This document shows positions 1 to 8,745 of a stretch of DNA of 64,000 bases, one piece after another. The notes beneath the pieces are model-generated. The model was not told the DNA's origin. It ran no database searches and saw only the letters and a program-made list of their open reading frames with translations. Location of the stretch: positions 186,001 to 250,000 of the forward strand of contig NZ_JACLAF010000003.1 in the NCBI RefSeq assembly GCF_015355625.1, in the 5' to 3' direction. A program made the position numbers and the translations under genes. The DNA comes from Tamlana sp. I1. GTDB taxonomy: Bacteria > Bacteroidota > Bacteroidia > Flavobacteriales > Flavobacteriaceae. Position 1 is the first letter of the stretch. Each line of letters starts with the position of its first letter.

Positions 1-249
1 AAAAGCACTACTAAAAAAACTAAAGTGGTAAGTGTCTTTAATATGACGATTTAATGATGCTGAATTAAATTGAGTTAACACAAATATGCGTTTTATATCG
101 GCATTTAAACAGTTAGAAATAGGGATGTCTACCAATCTGTATTTTCCTGCTATGGGTACCGCAGGTTTTGATCGTTGATGTGTTAATGGGTATAATCTAG
201 AACCTTGTCCACCTCCTAAAATAATGGATAAAACCTTATTGTTAATCAT
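1..249 (-). CDS. glgC: Glucose-1-phosphate adenylyltransferase, N-terminal part (cut by window edge)
   Basis: This is the first 83 codons of ADP-glucose pyrophosphorylase, which makes ADP-glucose from glucose-1-phosphate and ATP for glycogen synthesis. Translation from the ATG at 249 gives the family's nucleotide loop [13 protein letters not shown], then [14 protein letters not shown] and the [12 protein letters not shown] block, with no stop before base 1. The start lies two bases after the glgA stop, so the two genes form one operon with glgA first. The rest of the protein, about 340 residues in this family, lies left of the window. Confidence 0.93.
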   Translation of the reverse strand, partial: MINNKVLSIILGGGQGSRLYPLTHQRSKPAVPIAGKYRLVDIPISNCLNADIKRIFVLTQFNSASLNRHIKDTYHFSFFSSAF

Positions 250-251
250 AT

Positions 252-1664
252 TTATTTAGTTTTTAAAGAATTGTATAAGTTAATATAGTCGCGTGCTGAA
301 ACATCCCAGGAATGGTCAATTTCCATAATTTGGTTTTGAATGGCTTTATATTTTTTCTGATTTTCAAAAAGCTCAACAGCTCTGTCGATAGCTTCGGTAA
401 TTTCTGAAACTGTAACGTTTTGATGGCAAATACCAAAGCCGTTTTCTTGTTTAATATCCATAACGGTGTCTTTTAAACCACCTATACTTCTTACTATAGG
501 AATGGTGCCATAACGTAAGGCGTACATTTGGTTTAAACCACAGGGTTCTACGCGCGAAGGCATGAGTAAAAAATCGGCACCTGCATAAACAATGTGCGAT
601 AATTGTTCGTCGTAACCAATATGGGCATTAAAACGACCTTCAAATTGAGGTTTTAAAGCTTCAAGCTGATTTTCGGTTTCAGGATTTCCTGAGCCTAAAA
701 GCAAAATGGATATATCTTGTTTTTCTAAAGCTTGTTTAAAAACTTCGGGGAAAAGATCAGATCCTTTTTCATAAACCAAGCGCCCAATAAAGGCAAAAAG
801 CGGTTTTTTAGGATCGAGATTAAAGGTTTTGCATAAATAGCTTTTATTGGCAGCAGCACCAGAAACCACTGTTTTAATCGTGTAATTATCAATTAAATAG
901 GTGTCGGTTTCGGGGTTCCAAACGGCGTTATCGATGCCGTTTAAAATTCCGGTGCATTTTTTATATTCTGCACTTAATAAGTGTTCTAAACCATTGGCTT
1001 CTTTTTTAAGCTCTTCCATGTAACTTGGCGAAACGGTTGTTACCGTCCAAGCACATTTTATGGCTGAGGCCAACGGATTGATATTGCCACCCCAATCTAG
1101 TAAACCTACATGATCGAAATTAAATGGCGGTATTAAACCTACTTTTTCGTGTGAAAACCAACCTTGATACTGCGCATTATGTATGGTTAAAATATTTGGA
1201 ATCTTTCTAAAGGCTTCGTATTTGTAACTTTCTTGAAGCATAAACGGGATTAACCCTGTATGATGGTCGTGACAATGAATGATGTCTGGGTAAATATCCC
1301 AAGTTAGTAACCAATCTAAAGTCGCTATTTGAAAAGCTAAAAAGCGTTCGGTATCCGATGAAGAATATACATAATTTTTGAATAATAACTCTGGGATGTC
1401 TATAAAAAACACATCAAAATCTAATGGTTTTTTATCTAAAACTAAAACATTAAAAGGATAAGTATGATCTCCTAATGTAACATTCGACTGGTAAATTGAA
1501 GCAAATGTATTTTCTTTTGTGAAGGCGTTATCATAAAAAGGCATGATAACCTGCGACCTTATTTTAGGGCCGTTTTGGTACTTTGGTAAAGCACCAACCA
1601 CATCGGCTAGGCCTCCAACTTTAGCAATTGGGTAACATTCAGCACTTATATGAATAATATTCAT
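252..1664 (-). CDS. glgA: Glycogen synthase (GT5, ADP-glucose type)
   Basis: This cytoplasmic enzyme adds glucose from ADP-glucose to alpha-1,4-glucan chains. At 470 residues it has the usual family length. The N-terminal GT5 domain carries the [10 protein letters not shown] glycine-rich loop (residues 16-25; KTGGL in many homologues). The C-terminal GT-B domain carries [10 protein letters not shown] and the [17 protein letters not shown] nucleotide-sugar site. The ATG at 1664 opens directly into [18 protein letters not shown], the expected start. A possible -7 element (TATTTTCG on the minus strand, 1709-1716) lies 45 bases upstream. The gene leads a glgA-glgC operon. Confidence 0.95.
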   Translation of the reverse strand: MNIIHISAECYPIAKVGGLADVVGALPKYQNGPKIRSQVIMPFYDNAFTKENTFASIYQSNVTLGDHTYPFNVLVLDKKPLDFDVFFIDIPELLFKNYVYSSSDTERFLAFQIATLDWLLTWDIYPDIIHCHDHHTGLIPFMLQESYKYEAFRKIPNILTIHNAQYQGWFSHEKVGLIPPFNFDHVGLLDWGGNINPLASAIKCAWTVTTVSPSYMEELKKEANGLEHLLSAEYKKCTGILNGIDNAVWNPETDTYLIDNYTIKTVVSGAAANKSYLCKTFNLDPKKPLFAFIGRLVYEKGSDLFPEVFKQALEKQDISILLLGSGNPETENQLEALKPQFEGRFNAHIGYDEQLSHIVYAGADFLLMPSRVEPCGLNQMYALRYGTIPIVRSIGGLKDTVMDIKQENGFGICHQNVTVSEITEAIDRAVELFENQKKYKAIQNQIMEIDHSWDVSARDYINLYNSLKTK

Positions 1665-2013
1665 TTAAAAAAAATTAGCATGGATATTTAGGTTCGTTTT
1701 TAAAATTACGAAAATATCATCTATTAATCGTGCTAATTTTTTTTTAGTGAGAAAAAATGCGGGATTAAAAAAATATGCTTATTTCAGTAAAAAAATGTAG
1801 TAAAAAACATATTTTTTTTATTTAATTGACTCGCAGTGTTTTATAGAACACCTTGCTCTTAATAACCAACTCCGATTATTAAAAAGCTTAAATTTTTAAA
1901 ATTAAGAGGCTGTCTAATAATTACAACTTTATCGACCCGACTCATTTAAATTTAAAATTTTAAGCCCTTTAATAGTGTTCACAAAAGTAATAAGGATTGT
2001 TTTATCAGTCTTA
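1665..2013. other. Intergenic spacer, no gene seen
   Basis: This 349-base, very AT-rich spacer holds the glgA leader and probable promoter on its left and the region downstream of the CotH-protein gene on its right. A short hairpin (GTGTT/AACAC near 1838-1853) is visible. I see no ORF or RNA gene here. Confidence 0.5.
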
Positions 2014-3567
2014 CTATAAGCTATTTAAAGCGGTATCCAACCAATTCATTCTTTTGGTGTACCAGGTTTTTAAATGATTAACTTCTTCCTGATGCGTATT
2101 GAAATACACAGGATTTGGCCAAACATAATTCCCAAAAAGATTCCATTTATTATCATTCTTTTCTTGTGCCCAATGCAGTTGTTTGGTGTAAGCATCAATT
2201 TTATCTAAAATAAGGGTTTCCTTGCTTCTAAAGTAAGCAAAACGCGCTTTTACTTGTGTTAAAAATTTAGGATCCTCAAACAAACGGGCGTACCAAGTGT
2301 GGTCTTTTACCCAAAAACCTTCAGGGTAACGGGCATCTGAATAATCTACATTTCCAAAGGCTAAATCGAAATCCCAAAGCGGTCCCATTTTAATTTTTTC
2401 GCCGGGGATTACATTCAAATAAATGCTCGAAAAATCTTTAGAGTCTTGATTTTTTACAATTTCGCTTATCAGATACCAATCTACAAAGCTATTTATATCT
2501 ATAAACTTCGCGTATCCCTCTATAGGATCTTTAAAATTTGAGGCGTGTAACGCGGTTTCAAAAGCAATTATTAGCTCCTTTATATAAACATGCGCTTCGC
2601 TATTTGTTTCTATTTCAGGTTCTTTAATATTGATTAAAAAATCGTTTGTTTCAAAATACACATCTTCAGGATCTAAACGATCCATTTGGTCTATTTCTAA
2701 TAAGTAGCCATCATCACCAAGATTTACTCTGTTTTCACTCGACTCAAGTTTTTGGGTAATATTATAGGTTCCTGCATATTCTTCATTAATAAAAACCTCG
2801 GCGAATTCGCTTTGTGGCGTCCAATCTAGATTACTTAAATACCCCATTTCGAAGGCTATTTTATTTCTTAATAGTGTTTTATCTGAGTATTCGGCAAGAA
2901 ACAACCATTTTTTATCTTTAGGCATCCCTAGAAATTCGGTTTTATCATCAAATTTCATTTGATAAGGCTTTTTGGGATGAGTGTACCAGGTGGAATTTCC
3001 ACGGCCTTTAATTTCCATGGCGGTGCTGTTTAGGTTGGCATAATCGTAATTTCCATCCACTAATACTGTTCCTGTTCTATAACCTTCTTTTGAATCGATA
3101 GCCTGACCGTTTGTGTTTAAATAAATTATTGGAAGACCCGTAAATTTTTCTAAATTAAAACTATACTCTTCAGTTTGATTTTCAGAGCCATTTAAGGTAT
3201 ATATTATTTCTTTTGAAAAATCGTTGCCTGTTTGGTCGCTTGTTTGTTCAGTTCCATTTACTAGAACTGTTTTACTATTGGTAGAAAAAGTAGCCACCAA
3301 ATTTTCCATATCTGTATTTAGTGGTAAATTAATCCAAACGTGATTGTTTTCAAAACTAAGATTGATGTCTGCCGCTAAACTCGGGTTGTTTGATTTTAAG
3401 AATTGGAATTGTGAAAATTCTGTACCATAAACTTCTTCTGTAACCTTGGAATCATCAACGGGTTCATTCTCTGAACAGGCAGTTATTCCAATAAATAAAC
3501 TAAGATAAAAAAGCAGATAAATAACGGATTTATATTTTACTTTTTTGTGACTATTTGTAGGTTTCAT
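2014..3567 (-). CDS. CotH-kinase family surface lipoprotein
   Basis: This 517-residue predicted lipoprotein has an N-terminal hydrophobic segment and a lipobox ending at Cys31 (GITACSENEP). Residues about 45-140 look like the small beta-sandwich domain common in Bacteroidota surface proteins. The rest is a CotH-kinase domain: MEIKGRGNSTW, KKPYQMKFDDK, KKWLFLAEYSDKTLLRNKIA, YAGTYNITQKLE and the conserved MGPLWDFDLAFGN. CotH proteins are atypical protein kinases in spore coats; their role in Bacteroidota is not established. The gene lies 167 bases beyond the terminator of the beta-glucan operon, on the same strand, so it is probably transcribed separately. A link with polysaccharide use is only inferred from position. 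Confidence 0.88.
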   Translation of the reverse strand: MKPTNSHKKVKYKSVIYLLFYLSLFIGITACSENEPVDDSKVTEEVYGTEFSQFQFLKSNNPSLAADINLSFENNHVWINLPLNTDMENLVATFSTNSKTVLVNGTEQTSDQTGNDFSKEIIYTLNGSENQTEEYSFNLEKFTGLPIIYLNTNGQAIDSKEGYRTGTVLVDGNYDYANLNSTAMEIKGRGNSTWYTHPKKPYQMKFDDKTEFLGMPKDKKWLFLAEYSDKTLLRNKIAFEMGYLSNLDWTPQSEFAEVFINEEYAGTYNITQKLESSENRVNLGDDGYLLEIDQMDRLDPEDVYFETNDFLINIKEPEIETNSEAHVYIKELIIAFETALHASNFKDPIEGYAKFIDINSFVDWYLISEIVKNQDSKDFSSIYLNVIPGEKIKMGPLWDFDLAFGNVDYSDARYPEGFWVKDHTWYARLFEDPKFLTQVKARFAYFRSKETLILDKIDAYTKQLHWAQEKNDNKWNLFGNYVWPNPVYFNTHQEEVNHLKTWYTKRMNWLDTALNSL

Positions 3568-3663
3568 AGGTGTTTTGTTTAATTATTATGGTTGCTCCAG
3601 GAGAAAGAATACGTGTTGTACAACACTGTAAGTTAATGCATTACATATACCTTGAAAATGATT

Positions 3664-3720
3664 AAAAAAACCCTTCAGGTTTAAACAAAGGTTAGCTTGT
3701 GTTAAAACCTTGAAGGGTTC
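3664..3720 (-). terminator. Rho-independent terminator of the beta-glucan operon
   Basis: A long hairpin has arms at about 3669-3682 (AACCCTTCAGGTTT) and 3706-3719 (AACCTTGAAGGGTT), with one bulge. On the minus strand it is followed by a run of seven T (3670-3664). It lies 15 bases after the GH128 stop codon and before the CotH gene, as expected for the end of the operon. Confidence 0.88.
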
Positions 3721-3734
3721 GAAAACTAATCTAA

Positions 3735-5045
3735 TTAATAAAGCTTTAACCAGTTTAAATGAAATTTCCCTGAATTTAGAAAAATTCTAATAGTGTGTTT
3801 CCCCGAGCTTAATTTTACAGGCACTTCAGCGTTGTTCCAAATAAATTCTCGATCGGTATTATTTAGTAAAAAAGTTGTTTCAGGTTTACCGTCTACTTCA
3901 ATACGGATTTCAGAATCTACAAAACAAGCATATCTTAATTCTAATATAAAATCTTTAGTCCTATCTACTTCAAATTGATATTCTACCCATTGCTTCGGTA
4001 AGAAATCGTAAAGCTCTAAGGATTCGTTAGGCGCATCGGTGGTTGTTTTTACACGTGGGCCTTTTGCCCAACCGCCTTCAAGGCCATCGGCAATACTAAT
4101 CGAGCTGTAATGTTCGGCTTCAACGGTTTGCTGTTCAACATAAAAAGTGCTTTTATCTTGAGACGACATTTGTGTAAATATTTTACCAAGTTCGGTTAAC
4201 TCTACATTTGCAGACCGTGTCAAAAGGGACATGTATGGAAATCCGTCTACATTTCCTGCTCTTGGAATAAACCAAGCATACCTTTCGATATCGGGATCAC
4301 TTTCTAAATAATTAAACACATCCGAAAGGTGTTTTTGCTGGCCTTCGGGTGTAAATGAATCTTGATTTAAACCATCCCAAGCACAAAACTCGGTGAGCCA
4401 AATAGGTTTTTTGTATTTTTTAAAAAGTTCTACATAAGATTTAAGCGCCGATGCGTTTGGCATATAACAGTGTATGGAAATACCATCAATATCATCTATA
4501 GGCACCAAAGCGAAAAACTCGTCTAACCATTTAATGGGATTGCTATAATTTGGCAATGTTCCGTAATTCATAGCTGGCGAAATAATTTTTAAGCCCAATT
4601 CATCGGCAATAGATTTAACATCGCCCCATTTTGCGGCCGCTTCTTGCGGTGTCATATTAGCCTGATCGGTTAAATTAGGCTCATTAAAAGCCAAAAGGTA
4701 TTCCGTTTCTGGATGGTTTTTCACATACTCGCGCAAGGCATCTTTATTCACACCGTTCCATGCCATTGGGAAATATTCCATGTTATTCTCTTTCATGGCT
4801 CCATCAAAACTAGCGCTTTGAGAAATTCCCCAATTATAAGACCAAGACATGCCTTTTCCTAAAGCATTTATGTCGTCTACATATTGATAATCAAAAGAAG
4901 CGCCTCTTTTAATGCTGCGTTTTTGTACTACAGGCGCTTTTGGCGTGTAATTGTCAGTATCGTTATCGTTAGAATCATCACTGGTACAGCCAAAAAAGAA
5001 GGATGTTACCGTAAATAAAAGTAATGAGATGTTTAATATTTTCAT
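3735..5045 (-). CDS. GH128 endo-beta-1,3-glucanase lipoprotein with C-terminal CBM6-like module
   Basis: This 436-residue predicted surface lipoprotein (lipobox FFFGCTSDD, Cys20) would cleave beta-1,3-glucan internally. Residues 45-290 match the GH128 (Glyco_hydro_cc) barrel: SWSYNW near residue 67, the acid/base motif LLAFNEPN with Glu122, SIHCYM, and the nucleophile motif IWLTEFCAWDG with Glu219. Residues 300-436 start with VEAEHYSS and end in a beta-rich stretch typical of CBM6-type glycan-binding modules. The gene follows the GH16 gene after three bases and is the last gene before the operon terminator. GH128 is inferred from motifs; a related clan GH-A family is the alternative. Confidence 0.85.
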   Translation of the reverse strand: MKILNISLLLFTVTSFFFGCTSDDSNDNDTDNYTPKAPVVQKRSIKRGASFDYQYVDDINALGKGMSWSYNWGISQSASFDGAMKENNMEYFPMAWNGVNKDALREYVKNHPETEYLLAFNEPNLTDQANMTPQEAAAKWGDVKSIADELGLKIISPAMNYGTLPNYSNPIKWLDEFFALVPIDDIDGISIHCYMPNASALKSYVELFKKYKKPIWLTEFCAWDGLNQDSFTPEGQQKHLSDVFNYLESDPDIERYAWFIPRAGNVDGFPYMSLLTRSANVELTELGKIFTQMSSQDKSTFYVEQQTVEAEHYSSISIADGLEGGWAKGPRVKTTTDAPNESLELYDFLPKQWVEYQFEVDRTKDFILELRYACFVDSEIRIEVDGKPETTFLLNNTDREFIWNNAEVPVKLSSGKHTIRIFLNSGKFHLNWLKLY

Positions 5046-5048
5046 GCT

Positions 5049-6122
5049 TTATTGTTTTGATTTTAGTTGGTAAACTTTAACGTAGTCTACTTGATAGATT
5101 ACAGGATTATCAAACATACTATCGTCTATACCTTGCGCGCCGCCCCATTGTCCGCCAATCGCTAAATTTAATATGAAGAAAAATTTATCGTTAAAAGGCC
5201 AATCGTCTGATTCTTGTAATTGTGAGGTTTCTCCAAAGGTTTTGGTTTTAACACCATCTACATAAATATGAATACGATCGAATCCAGATATTTCTTTTTC
5301 AGTCCATTCCATGGTTATAATATGAAAATCATCGGCTACATTTTCGGTTAATTCTTGATTCGAATGAAAATTTTGGCCATTCATTCCGTTTTTGTTTTTT
5401 GTATGTAAGGCGGTATGAAATATTTTAGGTTCGTAACCCACATGCTCCATAATGTCTATTTCCCCAGCACGTGGCCAAGAGCCATAACCAAGCATCCAGA
5501 ATGCTGCCCAAGTTCCTCTACCACTAGGCACTTTTAAACGCGCTTCAATTTTACCATATGCAAAGTCTTTTTTGTTGGCGGTTTTTATACGAGCCGAAGT
5601 ATAGGCACTACCATTGTAGTCTTCTTTTCTTGCTTCAATAAGTAAATAACCGTTTTCCACACGAATGTTTTCAGGCCTGTCTGTATAATATTGTTTTTCA
5701 TCATTTCCCCAGCCCCAGGATCCGGTACCAGTTTCATAGGTCCAGATGTCTGTGTTTAATGCGGTGCCTTCAAATTCATCCGACCACACCAATTCATAAG
5801 CTCTTTCAGCAACAGTAACAATACAAGTTGTTTCAATATCACCTAAACGCGCAGTAATTGTGGCCGTACCACTTTGATGCGCGGTTACAAAACCATTAAA
5901 AACAGTAGCGATTGTTTGGTTGTCTGAAGTCCATACTAATGTTTCATTTGTAGATGGCGCTTGAATAATGGTTAAAGTTTCCTCTTCACCAACATTCATT
6001 GCTAAAGCATTGGTATTTAATTCTAGATAATCTGAAGTGCTATCAGGTTCTACAGAATTGCCCGAGCAGGAGTTAAAAGCACATAAAAAAAGGGTGATTA
6101 AAAATATAAATTTGGGACGCAT
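5049..6122 (-). CDS. GH16 laminarinase lipoprotein with Big_2 domain
   Basis: This 357-residue predicted endo-beta-1,3-glucanase (laminarinase) is lipid-anchored at Cys19 (NSCSGNS). Residues about 32-105 form a bacterial Ig-like (Big_2) domain related to that of the upstream lipoprotein. Residues 107-357 are a GH16 jelly roll with the catalytic signature GEIDIMEHVG: Glu221 nucleophile, Asp223 and Glu226 acid/base. WPRAGEIDIMEH with the extra residue before the second Glu is the usual laminarinase form rather than the lichenase form. Three bases separate it from the GH128 gene, so the two glucanases are co-expressed. Confidence 0.93.
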   Translation of the reverse strand: MRPKFIFLITLFLCAFNSCSGNSVEPDSTSDYLELNTNALAMNVGEEETLTIIQAPSTNETLVWTSDNQTIATVFNGFVTAHQSGTATITARLGDIETTCIVTVAERAYELVWSDEFEGTALNTDIWTYETGTGSWGWGNDEKQYYTDRPENIRVENGYLLIEARKEDYNGSAYTSARIKTANKKDFAYGKIEARLKVPSGRGTWAAFWMLGYGSWPRAGEIDIMEHVGYEPKIFHTALHTKNKNGMNGQNFHSNQELTENVADDFHIITMEWTEKEISGFDRIHIYVDGVKTKTFGETSQLQESDDWPFNDKFFFILNLAIGGQWGGAQGIDDSMFDNPVIYQVDYVKVYQLKSKQ

Positions 6123-6164
6123 GTTTATAGGGTTTTCAAAGTTGAATGAGATAATCTGTAAATT

Positions 6165-6195
6165 ATTTAGGAGGAACGAAATGCTCCTCCTAAAT
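6165..6195 (-). promoter_or_regulatory. Intercistronic hairpin between lipoprotein and GH16 genes
   Basis: Perfect 11-bp arms (ATTTAGGAGGA at 6165-6175, TCCTCCTAAAT at 6185-6195) enclose a 9-base loop. The hairpin lies 13 bases after the lipoprotein stop and about 42 bases before the GH16 start. On the transcribed strand no clear T-run follows, so it reads more like an mRNA-processing or stabilising stem, or a partial attenuator, than a full terminator. Confidence 0.7.
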
Positions 6196-6208
6196 TTATG
6201 TTTAGCTA

Positions 6209-7192
6209 TTATTTATTCTTTTTATAGAAGAAAACAGCATCCATATCAAAAGTGGTGCCTTGAGTACCACCTGCTAAAAGTGCAAGAATATTAACATCAC
6301 TAAAAGGTTGGTTGAAAAATAAACCCAATTCATTTAAGTGTGTTACAGGAATATCAATACTGTTCCAAGTATTGTCTCTAGTAAGTTGAGAAAAAGCTTG
6401 GTATGTAGTACCATCATCTACAAAGTTATCTCCAATAGCTATTTTAGCCTCTGCTTGACCGTCGGTTAAAATAAACAAATATGAAGATGCTGCTTGTCCT
6501 GTTTTAAGGCCAATATGTAAATAATAATCTTCTGGATTATCAAACATACGCGTCATATCAATATCGCCATAGTTAGGACCAATACTAAAACCAGCACCAG
6601 ACCATCCCACATTAGCTACGGTAAAACTAATCCATCCTTGGTCTAAACCGTAAAAGTTAGGTCCTGTAGAAGTTCCGCCATTAAAAGTGTTTTCCCAGAT
6701 ATATAGGTTTTTATCAACTCCATCTGGACGGAAATCATTAATAACCTTAGTTGAAATACTATTGTAAGAGGTTTCATCTAATTGAATGATGTAGTAATCG
6801 CTACCTTTTAATGTTTCAGAATCAACAATTACGGTTTCTTTAGTAACTGTAACATCGCAAATTGCGGTAAGTGTACCAATGGCAGCAACAATAGCAGCTT
6901 CTCCTTCTTTTATGGCTGTTACTACACCTTCACTATCTACAGTTGCAACTGCTGCATTTGAAGAGCTCCATGTAATGGTACCCTCTGCATCTAAAGGTTC
7001 TAATGTAGCTGTTAAAGTTGCTGTTTCTCCTTCGTCGATGTCTAAGGTTGACTTATCCAATGTAATTCCTGTAGCTGGATTTTCGTTTCCGCCTCCGTTA
7101 TCAGAATCGTCTGTACTATCTTCACTACTGCAGCCTGTTAGGGTAAAAACTGCACAAAATAAGGTAATTAATAAAAATTTGATTTTAATCAT
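6209..7192 (-). CDS. Big_2-domain lipoprotein, probable surface glycan-binding protein
   Basis: This 327-residue predicted lipoprotein (lipobox TLTGCSSED) carries a Big_2 Ig-like domain (about residues 42-118: TLDKSTLDIDEGETATLTA, then VATVDSEGVVTA). A C-terminal domain of about 200 residues, rich in aromatic residues, has no catalytic motif I recognise. The size, lipid anchor and place between susD and the glucanases fit a surface glycan-binding protein (SusE/F-position protein) that holds beta-glucan for the SusCD pair. The gene is flanked on both sides by intercistronic hairpins. Binding function is inferred from context. Confidence 0.7.
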   Translation of the reverse strand: MIKIKFLLITLFCAVFTLTGCSSEDSTDDSDNGGGNENPATGITLDKSTLDIDEGETATLTATLEPLDAEGTITWSSSNAAVATVDSEGVVTAIKEGEAAIVAAIGTLTAICDVTVTKETVIVDSETLKGSDYYIIQLDETSYNSISTKVINDFRPDGVDKNLYIWENTFNGGTSTGPNFYGLDQGWISFTVANVGWSGAGFSIGPNYGDIDMTRMFDNPEDYYLHIGLKTGQAASSYLFILTDGQAEAKIAIGDNFVDDGTTYQAFSQLTRDNTWNSIDIPVTHLNELGLFFNQPFSDVNILALLAGGTQGTTFDMDAVFFYKKNK

Positions 7193-7262
7193 GGTTTTAA
7201 TATTTAAATTAATAATTGGGTTATTTGAGTTTGTAACTCGGGGAATTCAAGGCAGTTGTATA

Positions 7263-7296
7263 CTAAGGAGGTTGAATAAAACATCAGCCTCCTTAG
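7263..7296 (-). promoter_or_regulatory. Intercistronic hairpin before the glycan-binding lipoprotein gene
   Basis: Arms of 13 bases (CTAAGGAGGTTGA at 7263-7275, TCAGCCTCCTTAG at 7284-7296) pair at 12 of 13 positions around an 8-base loop. The hairpin is 18 bases after the CBM32-protein stop. No T-run follows on the minus strand. Its core AGGAGG is shared with the hairpin at 6165-6195. Confidence 0.68.
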
Positions 7297-7314
7297 AATA
7301 ACTAGGCTTTCTAA

Positions 7315-8667
7315 TTATTGCTTAATTAGTTTTGAAGTTTTTACAACGCCGTTTTCTGTTGTTATTTTTAAAATATATAAGCCGTTGTTATGGCTACTTA
7401 AATCAATAGTATTTGAATTTGTGCTTATTAGTATTCTTCCGTTGATATCATAAACTTCCACAGAATTAATGGCAATATTAGAATTGATGTTTATAATTCC
7501 TGAAGTTGGATTTGGAGCTACCGAAAATTCTATATTCTCAATAGCATTGTCTAGACTTAATGCGCTATCCAAGGCACCATATATTTCAAACTCAAATATG
7601 CTGAAGGCGTAAGGTGTTCCTCTTAATTTCCCGTTCATTCTCACGTATTTCGCACTTGTAGGCGTAAATGAAATATCATCAATACCACCGTCACCAGCAG
7701 TTTCATCATAAACAGAAGTCCAATTGGTTGCATCATCAGATACTTCAATACTATACTCTTTTCCGTAAGCCCCTTCCCAGCTTATGTTAACACCCTCTAC
7801 ATCGTAGGTGCCATCAAGGTCGACATAAATCCATTCTGTATCTGTAGCATCAGATTCCCAACGCGAATTGGCATCTCCATCAAAAGCAAGATTAGCAGTT
7901 CCTGTAGAAGCCATAGCTGTTTTACCTAAGGCGATATTTTCTTTGTCTACAGTAAAATTAAGGGTATACGTTTTTGTTGTGCTGCCGTCTTGAGCAGTAA
8001 CCAGAACCGTTGTAGTACCTGGTAATGCCGAAGCATTTGTAGTAGTAGCATTGGCAGATGCTTGTTTAGGTGTTCCAACTACCGTAGGTACGGTTGTAGT
8101 ACCAATTGGCAATTCAATATTGTAAGTTACTTTGCTGGAAGTAAAATCATCAATAGTAGTTCCGTTTACTGTTAAATCACTTAGGTTAGCATCAATAGAT
8201 GTGTCTATATATTCATAAACTTCAAACTCCCAAAAACTATGTCCGTATGGAATAGCTCTCGCAGTTCCATAATATCTTACATAGCGTCCAGTTCCATCAA
8301 CGCTTATGTCGTCTGTCCCTCCATTTCCAGCAGTTTCTGTGTATAAATCTGTCCATGTTGCGTTGTCTGAAGAAATTTGAATTTTAAATTCGCTACCATA
8401 AGACCCTTCCCAATAAATAATGACTTGCCCGATGTGGTAAGAAGCTCCAAGATCTACAGACCACCATTGCATATCGGTATGTTGCGATTCCCAACGTGTT
8501 GCCATATTACCATCAACAGCATCGCTACTGGTGTCGGTTGCAGGGCCTGGTTGCGCTGGGTCGGTAACTACAAAGCTTGATGCTGTTGTTTTGCCAGCTG
8601 CTAAATTCTGAGCATTTCCAAGTGTTATTGCAAAAATTGCAATTAGTAATGTAATTTTACGTATCAT
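7315..8667 (-). CDS. Secreted protein with two CBM32 (F5/8 C-like) domains and T9SS sorting domain
   Basis: This 450-residue protein has a signal peptide (to about residue 19) and no catalytic motif. Two discoidin/CBM32-like domains (about 22-152 and 243-365) share the pattern DGNMATRWES.. / DGDANSRWES.., WWSVDLG / WIYVDLD and KYVRMNG. Between them lies a cadherin-like beta-sandwich domain (about 157-240). The last 75 residues (SVAPNPTSGIININ ... GLYILKITTENG) are a type A T9SS sorting domain, so the protein should be exported and attached at the surface or released. It is probably a secreted glycan-binding accessory of the beta-glucan locus. Confidence 0.85.
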   Translation of the reverse strand: MIRKITLLIAIFAITLGNAQNLAAGKTTASSFVVTDPAQPGPATDTSSDAVDGNMATRWESQHTDMQWWSVDLGASYHIGQVIIYWEGSYGSEFKIQISSDNATWTDLYTETAGNGGTDDISVDGTGRYVRYYGTARAIPYGHSFWEFEVYEYIDTSIDANLSDLTVNGTTIDDFTSSKVTYNIELPIGTTTVPTVVGTPKQASANATTTNASALPGTTTVLVTAQDGSTTKTYTLNFTVDKENIALGKTAMASTGTANLAFDGDANSRWESDATDTEWIYVDLDGTYDVEGVNISWEGAYGKEYSIEVSDDATNWTSVYDETAGDGGIDDISFTPTSAKYVRMNGKLRGTPYAFSIFEFEIYGALDSALSLDNAIENIEFSVAPNPTSGIININSNIAINSVEVYDINGRILISTNSNTIDLSSHNNGLYILKITTENGVVKTSKLIKQ

Positions 8668-8685
8668 AATTTTCTAGTTTTAAGA

Positions 8686-8719
8686 TGTATTACAATAGAT
8701 GGTAAAGCTTTGTAATACA
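8686..8719 (-). promoter_or_regulatory. Intercistronic hairpin between susD and the CBM32-protein gene
   Basis: Perfect 10-bp arms (TGTATTACAA at 8686-8695, TTGTAATACA at 8710-8719) surround a 14-base loop in the 78-base gap after the susD stop. The stem is AT-rich with no T-run following on the minus strand, so processing or weak attenuation is more likely than full termination. Confidence 0.65.
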
Positions 8720-8745
8720 ATTAGTTAATTTAGTTGTATTAAAGA

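Noticed and set aside
1903-1925. GAGGCTGTCTAATAA-like sequence resembling an insertion-sequence end
   Set aside because: Only a short resemblance from memory, no partner inverted repeat or transposase nearby.
3793-3978. Short plus-strand frame opposite the GH128 gene 3' part
   Set aside because: Antisense to the CBM6-like module, no features of its own.
6879-7301. Plus-strand frame of about 140 codons
   Set aside because: Antisense to the Big_2 domain of the lipoprotein; low-complexity composition and no recognisable motif.
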